A stretch of DNA of 9,466 nt, taken from positions 1-9,466 of the forward strand of contig JAQWCB010000026.1 of assembly GCA_028707375.1 (NCBI GenBank), read 5' to 3'. The notes beneath the pieces were generated by a model, which was given only the letters and a program-made list of their open reading frames with translations, was not told the origin of the DNA and searched no databases. Shown piece after piece: positions 6,063-9,466 of the stretch. A program made the translations under genes and the position numbers. Within the stretch, counting starts at the first letter, position 1. The number at the start of each line of letters is the position of its first letter. This DNA comes from Bacilli bacterium. GTDB taxonomy: Bacteria; Bacillota_I; Bacilli_A; RFN20; CAG-288.

Positions 6063-7625
6063 ATGCCAGTATTAATTTTTACCAACATTGAAAATATTAG
6101 CTCAATAATCACATGGATTATTGTTATATGTATTATCACTATTCTTTTTGCTTTGGCCATTTATTATATTCAGCGCTCTTTTTCATGTCGTATTATTTTT
6201 ATCAATATAGTTGAAAATGATAAAGTTGTAAAAACGGATAAAAAGTATTTTAGAATCGGTAGTGAAGTTAATGTTAGTGCAATAGATTTACCTAAGGATT
6301 ATGAAAAATTTATTGCTTATAAGATTGAGTGTGATGCCAATATCAAGGAAGGATCATTAACTGCTTTTAAGATGCCTAAAAGCGATGTGAATATTTTCTT
6401 TCGCAAGCAAGAAATAGAAGAAAAAAAGCTTTCTAAAAAAGATGAAAAAATAAAGATGAGGAACATACCTATTCCTCAATATATAAAAAAGAAAGCGGAC
6501 CGTGAGACAATACCAGTTATCCTTATGAAATTGAACGAGGTCAAATCTTTCTTACGCAAAAGCAACAAACAAAAGTATTTTCCTGTCCTTAATAGTTATA
6601 AATGTGCCAAATCAGATGATAAGGATGTCCTTATTTTATACAATGGTGATTTGATTTATGCAATCTTGATTTATTCTGACATTACCTTTAAAGTCTTTTT
6701 TAAATCAGATGCAAACTATGTTAATGAAAGTATGGAAATTGTTGATTCGCTAGTTAAAGTGAAGGATGATATCTATTCCTTTGTTCTTGATTATTCCTTT
6801 GAGACGAAGGAACAGTTCTTTGCTATTCTTAATCACGCGTATGAATATGTCCTATATATTTCTTATGTTAAAGTTAACGATAAATATATGGTGGAAAAAG
6901 AAACAATTCAAAAATACAATAGCGAGATGCTTTCATTGAATATTGAGATTTCAAGGGAATTTGATCCGGTATTTGACCGGGCAATAGCTGACGCAAAGAA
7001 ATTCCAAAGACTTCAGCAAAAAATACTTGCTAAAAGAAAAGAACTCGATTATCCCTTGCCTTCTACTAAGCAAAAGGTCATTGAAGAAATTGAAAAAAAC
7101 AGCGAATATATCAATCCTCATACGAAGGATGATTATATTGCTCCAATCAATATCACTGATGAAAAGTATTTTAAGGCGGTAAAAAATGGCGAAGAATCAT
7201 CTTCTCACGATTTACCAGAGGTCTTAGAAAGTTTGAAAGATATTCCTATTATTCATCCAGCTAAGATAGCATTTGATAAGATAATCGAATATATTATGAT
7301 GAGGAAGGATATGGTATCTTTAACCATCGATGTTCCTCGCAATATTAAAAAAGGCATGGCCCAAATGAAATTTATTTCAAGTTCATTTGCCTTGATTTGT
7401 CTAAAAAACAATCAATATGTTATCTTTATGAAGTTGGACGAAAATTATGTAAAAAATCAGCTTTTGCTATCGCATAAGAATGTAAAGCGTGTCCGCAACG
7501 GCGATGAATATGATTGGTATAAAGTTATATTGGATAATTCTTTCACCTCGTATGAGGAAATATACAATGTGATTCTCAGTTCTTATGAATATACAAAGAA
7601 GTGTTACTACCGGCGATATTCTTAG
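6063..7625 (+). CDS. Membrane-anchored protein of unknown function with a duplicated domain
   Basis: I do not recognise this 520-residue protein. It has one membrane segment (about 14-36); the basic residues just after it suggest the remainder is cytoplasmic. Residues 43-115 are strand-rich and end in AFKMPKSDVNIFF, resembling the end of bacterial InlB-B/immunoglobulin-like repeats (F-x-M-P-x-x-D-V). A Lys-rich linker (116-148) follows. Two related domains come next, about 150-268 and 396-516, sharing FFKSDANYV (212-220) with FMKLDENYV (455-463), and FVLDYSFETKEQFFAIL with VILDNSFTSYEEIYNVIL, each then ending in AYEYV or SYEYT. The pattern V-x-L-D ... EE ... SYE recalls MmcQ/YjbR (DUF419) domains, a guess from memory. 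A charged stretch (275-345) separates the copies. The start has AAAGGAAG at 6046-6053 and its own promoter. The stop is TAG; no terminator is evident. Confidence 0.85.
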   Translation: MPVLIFTNIENISSIITWIIVICIITILFALAIYYIQRSFSCRIIFINIVENDKVVKTDKKYFRIGSEVNVSAIDLPKDYEKFIAYKIECDANIKEGSLTAFKMPKSDVNIFFRKQEIEEKKLSKKDEKIKMRNIPIPQYIKKKADRETIPVILMKLNEVKSFLRKSNKQKYFPVLNSYKCAKSDDKDVLILYNGDLIYAILIYSDITFKVFFKSDANYVNESMEIVDSLVKVKDDIYSFVLDYSFETKEQFFAILNHAYEYVLYISYVKVNDKYMVEKETIQKYNSEMLSLNIEISREFDPVFDRAIADAKKFQRLQQKILAKRKELDYPLPSTKQKVIEEIEKNSEYINPHTKDDYIAPINITDEKYFKAVKNGEESSSHDLPEVLESLKDIPIIHPAKIAFDKIIEYIMMRKDMVSLTIDVPRNIKKGMAQMKFISSSFALICLKNNQYVIFMKLDENYVKNQLLLSHKNVKRVRNGDEYDWYKVILDNSFTSYEEIYNVILSSYEYTKKCYYRRYS

Positions 7626-7674
7626 AAATGTGAAAAATACGTGAATATGTTTGTTAAGTAATATAATAAATATA

Positions 7675-7703
7675 TTGCAAAAATTATGAATGTTTTATAT
7701 ACT
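7675..7703 (+). promoter_or_regulatory. Promoter of rpmE
   Basis: TTGCAA (7675-7680), exactly 17 bp, TATACT (7698-7703). Transcription would start near 7710, giving a leader of about 45 nt. This makes rpmE independent of the preceding gene and excludes an upstream reading from the ATG at 7686, which would lie between the -35 and -10. Confidence 0.7.
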
Positions 7704-7714
7704 TTACTAGCAAG

Positions 7715-7744
7715 TCTGTTTGGCAAAATCCAAACTGAAAGGAG
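7715..7744 (+). promoter_or_regulatory. Hairpin leader abutting the rpmE ribosome binding site
   Basis: GTTTGG (7718-7723) and CCAAAC (7730-7735) form a perfect 6-bp stem with a CAAAAT loop, extended by two more pairs after a T-T mismatch (7715-7716 with 7737-7738). The extension touches the AAAGGAG site (7738-7744). L31 autogenous leaders are known in several bacterial groups; whether this is one is inferred from position only. Confidence 0.4.
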
Positions 7745-7754
7745 ATCTATAATA

Positions 7755-7973
7755 ATGAAAAAAGGTATACATCCTGAATATCATCGCTGCAAAGTAACTT
7801 GTGTTAACTGCGGTACTACTTTCGAGACTGGTTCGGTTCTTAAGGAAATTAGAGTTGATACATGTTCGCATTGCCACTCTTTTTACACTGGAAAAGCTGG
7901 ATCAATCACTACCGATGGTCGTATTGATCGTTTCAATAAGAAATACGGCATCACTTCTGAAAAAGAAGACTAA
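7755..7973 (+). CDS. rpmE: Ribosomal protein L31 (zinc-binding form)
   Basis: Small protein of the large ribosomal subunit that helps bridge the 50S and 30S particles. The 72 residues match the family's usual length. It begins [10 protein letters not shown], the standard opening. It carries the zinc set of the C+ form: C16-V-N-C19 and C37-S-H-C40, plus an extra Cys12. The conserved HSFYTGK (41-47) and [11 protein letters not shown] (55-65) identify it securely. The start has an ideal AAAGGAG at 7738-7744. Zinc-dependent L31 is often paired with a zinc-free version made during zinc shortage; none is in this window. It has its own promoter, a hairpin leader and a strong terminator, so it is a single-gene unit between the orphan gene and metG. 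Confidence 0.98.
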   Translation: MKKGIHPEYHRCKVTCVNCGTTFETGSVLKEIRVDTCSHCHSFYTGKAGSITTDGRIDRFNKKYGITSEKED

Positions 7974-7992
7974 TTTGGTATATGATGATTAT

Positions 7993-8016
7993 AACCGCTT
8001 TTAAAAGCGGTTTTTT
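7993..8016 (+). terminator. Intrinsic terminator of rpmE
   Basis: AACCGCTTTTAAAAGCGGTT (7993-8012) is a perfect 20-bp palindrome forming an 8-bp stem with a TTAA loop, running into T6 (8011-8016). It lies 19 bp after the rpmE stop. Confidence 0.93.
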
Positions 8017-8069
8017 CGTGGTAAAAAAAACATAAGATAGTACACATATTTTTTATCGGATATTATTTC

Positions 8070-8083
8070 TTATGATATAATTA
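8070..8083 (+). promoter_or_regulatory. Extended -10 promoter of metG
   Basis: TTATGATATAATTA contains TATAAT (8076-8081) preceded by TGA. The -35 region (TTTATC, 8052-8057) is poor. The start point near 8088 leaves a leader of only about 27 nt, too short for a T-box or SAM riboswitch. It is identical over 14 bases to the promoter before the orphan gene. Confidence 0.65.
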
Positions 8084-8114
8084 ACTGGTAAAATATGCTA
8101 AGGAGAAATCAAAT

Positions 8115-9466
8115 ATGGATAAGAAAAAAACTTTTTATATATCAACTCCTATTTATTACGCATCGGCTAATTTGCATATCGGACATTCTTATTGTGAAAT
8201 CATCACTGATTCGATAGCACGATACAAGAGAGAAAGAGGCTATGATGTGTTCTTTTTAACAGGAGCGGATGAGCACGGAGAAAAGATTGCTAAAAACGCT
8301 AAATTAGCTGGAAAATCGCCCAAAGCTTTTGTTGATGAAATAGCCAATAATTTTATTGAAACATGGAAAAAATTAGAAATATCAAACGATGATTTTATTC
8401 GAACTACAGATGAAAGACACGTTGCTTTGGTTAAAAAAGTTTTTACTAAACTCTTTGAGCAAGGGGATATATATAAAGGACATTATCAAGGTTGGTATTG
8501 TACTCCTGATGAATCATTTTGGACCGAATCGCAACTTGGACCCAATCACACTTGCCCTGAATGCGGTCGACCAGTCCAGTTGAAAAATGAAGATGCATAT
8601 TTTTTAAATGTTAAAAAATATGTTCCGCAGTTATTGGAATTTTATAAAAATCATCCCGATTTTGTTCCGGGTGGCAAATTGAATGAAATGATAAATACTT
8701 TCATTAAGCCTGGACTTGAGGATTTGTGCATTACCCGTACCTCTTTTAGTTGGGGTGTTCCTATTGATCAAGACCCTAAGCATGTTGTCTATGTTTGGAT
8801 TGATGCCTTATTGAATTATTTATCAGCGTTAGGATACTTATCTGACGATGATACAAAGTTTAAAAAATATTGGTCTAACGATTCAGAAATTGTCCAGTTT
8901 GCTGGACGTGAAATTAATCGTTTTCATACGATATACTGGCCCATTTTGCTATTTGCTTTGGGTCTAAGAATTCCGAATACGATATATATTCACGGTTTAT
9001 TGTTGACTCGTTCCGGTGTTAAATTATCTAAATCATTAGGTAATGCGCCTTCTCCACTTCCGTTGATCGAAAGATATTCACTGGATGCTCTGCGTTATTA
9101 CATGATTCGCGAAGTCCCGATTGGCGATGATGGAACTTTCACGCCTAAACAGTTTGTTGAACGCACAAATAATGATTTAGTTAATAATTACGGGAATTTA
9201 TTGAATCGAAGTCTTTCAATGATTCAAAAGTATTTCCAGGGTATTGTCCCTATCTATAGTAAACCGACTGGCGAATTGACTAAAAAGATTTATAATGATA
9301 TTCAACTTTATGTAAACGAATATCAAAATCAGATGGATAGTTATAATATTACTAAGGCTGCTGATGCAGCGATGAAATTAGTTGACCTTGGAAATAAATA
9401 CATTGAGGATCAGGCTCCGTGGATCTTAGCGAAAAGCGAAGATAAAAAACTCGAGTTAGCAGAAAC
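8115..9466 (+). CDS. metG: Methionyl-tRNA synthetase, N-terminal 450 residues (cut by window edge)
   Basis: Class I enzyme that charges initiator and elongator tRNA-Met. The frame is open to the window end; the C-terminal end is missing. It begins KKTFYISTPIYYASANLHIGH, with the HIGH signature at 21-24, followed by TGADEHGEKIA (49-59). The zinc knuckle region reads Y-C129-T-P-D132-E-S-F-W-T-E, then C147-P-E-C150-G-R, so one of the four usual cysteines is Asp. Later come FAGREINRFHTIYWP, and the second signature as K303-L-S-K-S307 where KMSKS is usual, followed by LGN. The anticodon-binding helical domain begins around 345 (FVERTNNDLVNNYGNLLNR) and includes the QAPW phrase near the end. The start is set by AAGGAGA at 8100-8106. 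In many Bacillota a tatD-type nuclease gene follows metG; that lies outside this window. Confidence 0.97.
   Translation, partial: MDKKKTFYISTPIYYASANLHIGHSYCEIITDSIARYKRERGYDVFFLTGADEHGEKIAKNAKLAGKSPKAFVDEIANNFIETWKKLEISNDDFIRTTDERHVALVKKVFTKLFEQGDIYKGHYQGWYCTPDESFWTESQLGPNHTCPECGRPVQLKNEDAYFLNVKKYVPQLLEFYKNHPDFVPGGKLNEMINTFIKPGLEDLCITRTSFSWGVPIDQDPKHVVYVWIDALLNYLSALGYLSDDDTKFKKYWSNDSEIVQFAGREINRFHTIYWPILLFALGLRIPNTIYIHGLLLTRSGVKLSKSLGNAPSPLPLIERYSLDALRYYMIREVPIGDDGTFTPKQFVERTNNDLVNNYGNLLNRSLSMIQKYFQGIVPIYSKPTGELTKKIYNDIQLYVNEYQNQMDSYNITKAADAAMKLVDLGNKYIEDQAPWILAKSEDKKLELAE

Noticed and set aside
7686..7754. L31 with a 23-residue N-terminal extension
   Set aside because: The extension overlaps the rpmE promoter and hairpin. 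The ATG at 7755 has an ideal ribosome site and gives the family's usual MKKGIHP start.
1..9466. Mycoplasma-type genetic code (TGA as tryptophan)
   Set aside because: All tryptophans in the recognised proteins are TGG and no in-frame TGA interrupts any of them, so there is no sign of recoding.
1..9466. CRISPR array, insertion sequence, prophage or defence system
   Set aside because: No spaced direct repeats, transposase motifs, terminal inverted repeats or phage proteins are visible. Gene content is mostly housekeeping.

Overview
The window looks like a low-GC member of the Bacillota, possibly from the Mollicutes/Erysipelotrichia side of the Bacilli. The grounds are AT-rich DNA, mostly strong Shine-Dalgarno sites, a T-box leader, a lipoprotein-type PstS, and a short (~80 nt) SRP RNA instead of the long Bacillus subtilis form. 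Tryptophan is encoded by TGG, no in-frame TGA occurs, and all seven complete genes end in TAA or TAG. The lineage is an inference only. I see no mobile element, CRISPR array, tRNA or rRNA.

Left arm (1-2300, minus strand): a phosphate-uptake operon, pstS-pstC-pstA, with pstA running off the left edge. PstS is the most unusual item. Its two conserved halves are in swapped order, so it reads as a circular permutation of the normal phosphate-binding protein, with all recognisable ligand residues kept. A series of TTTACA-like hexamers at about 10-11 bp spacing (PhoP/PhoB-box-like) lies upstream of pstS. A 20-bp perfect palindrome followed by a T-run lies early in pstC and could reduce expression of the permease genes relative to pstS.

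Middle (2340-5377, plus strand): a clear promoter, a serine T-box leader (specifier UCC) and serS, then a UMF1-type major facilitator transporter with its own promoter and ribosome binding site.

5396-5967 (minus strand): the small SRP RNA gene with its own promoter and built-in terminator, followed at once by tadA. The tadA start has no Shine-Dalgarno and sits just after a TATAAT. tadA converges on the transporter gene with an 18-nt gap.

Right arm (6026-9466, plus strand): an unrecognised 520-residue membrane-anchored protein with a duplicated domain, rpmE (ribosomal protein L31) with a hairpin leader and strong terminator, and the first 450 codons of metG. Apart from phosphate uptake and the two orphan genes, the content is translation and protein-targeting housekeeping: SerRS, MetRS, tRNA adenosine deaminase, L31 and SRP RNA.
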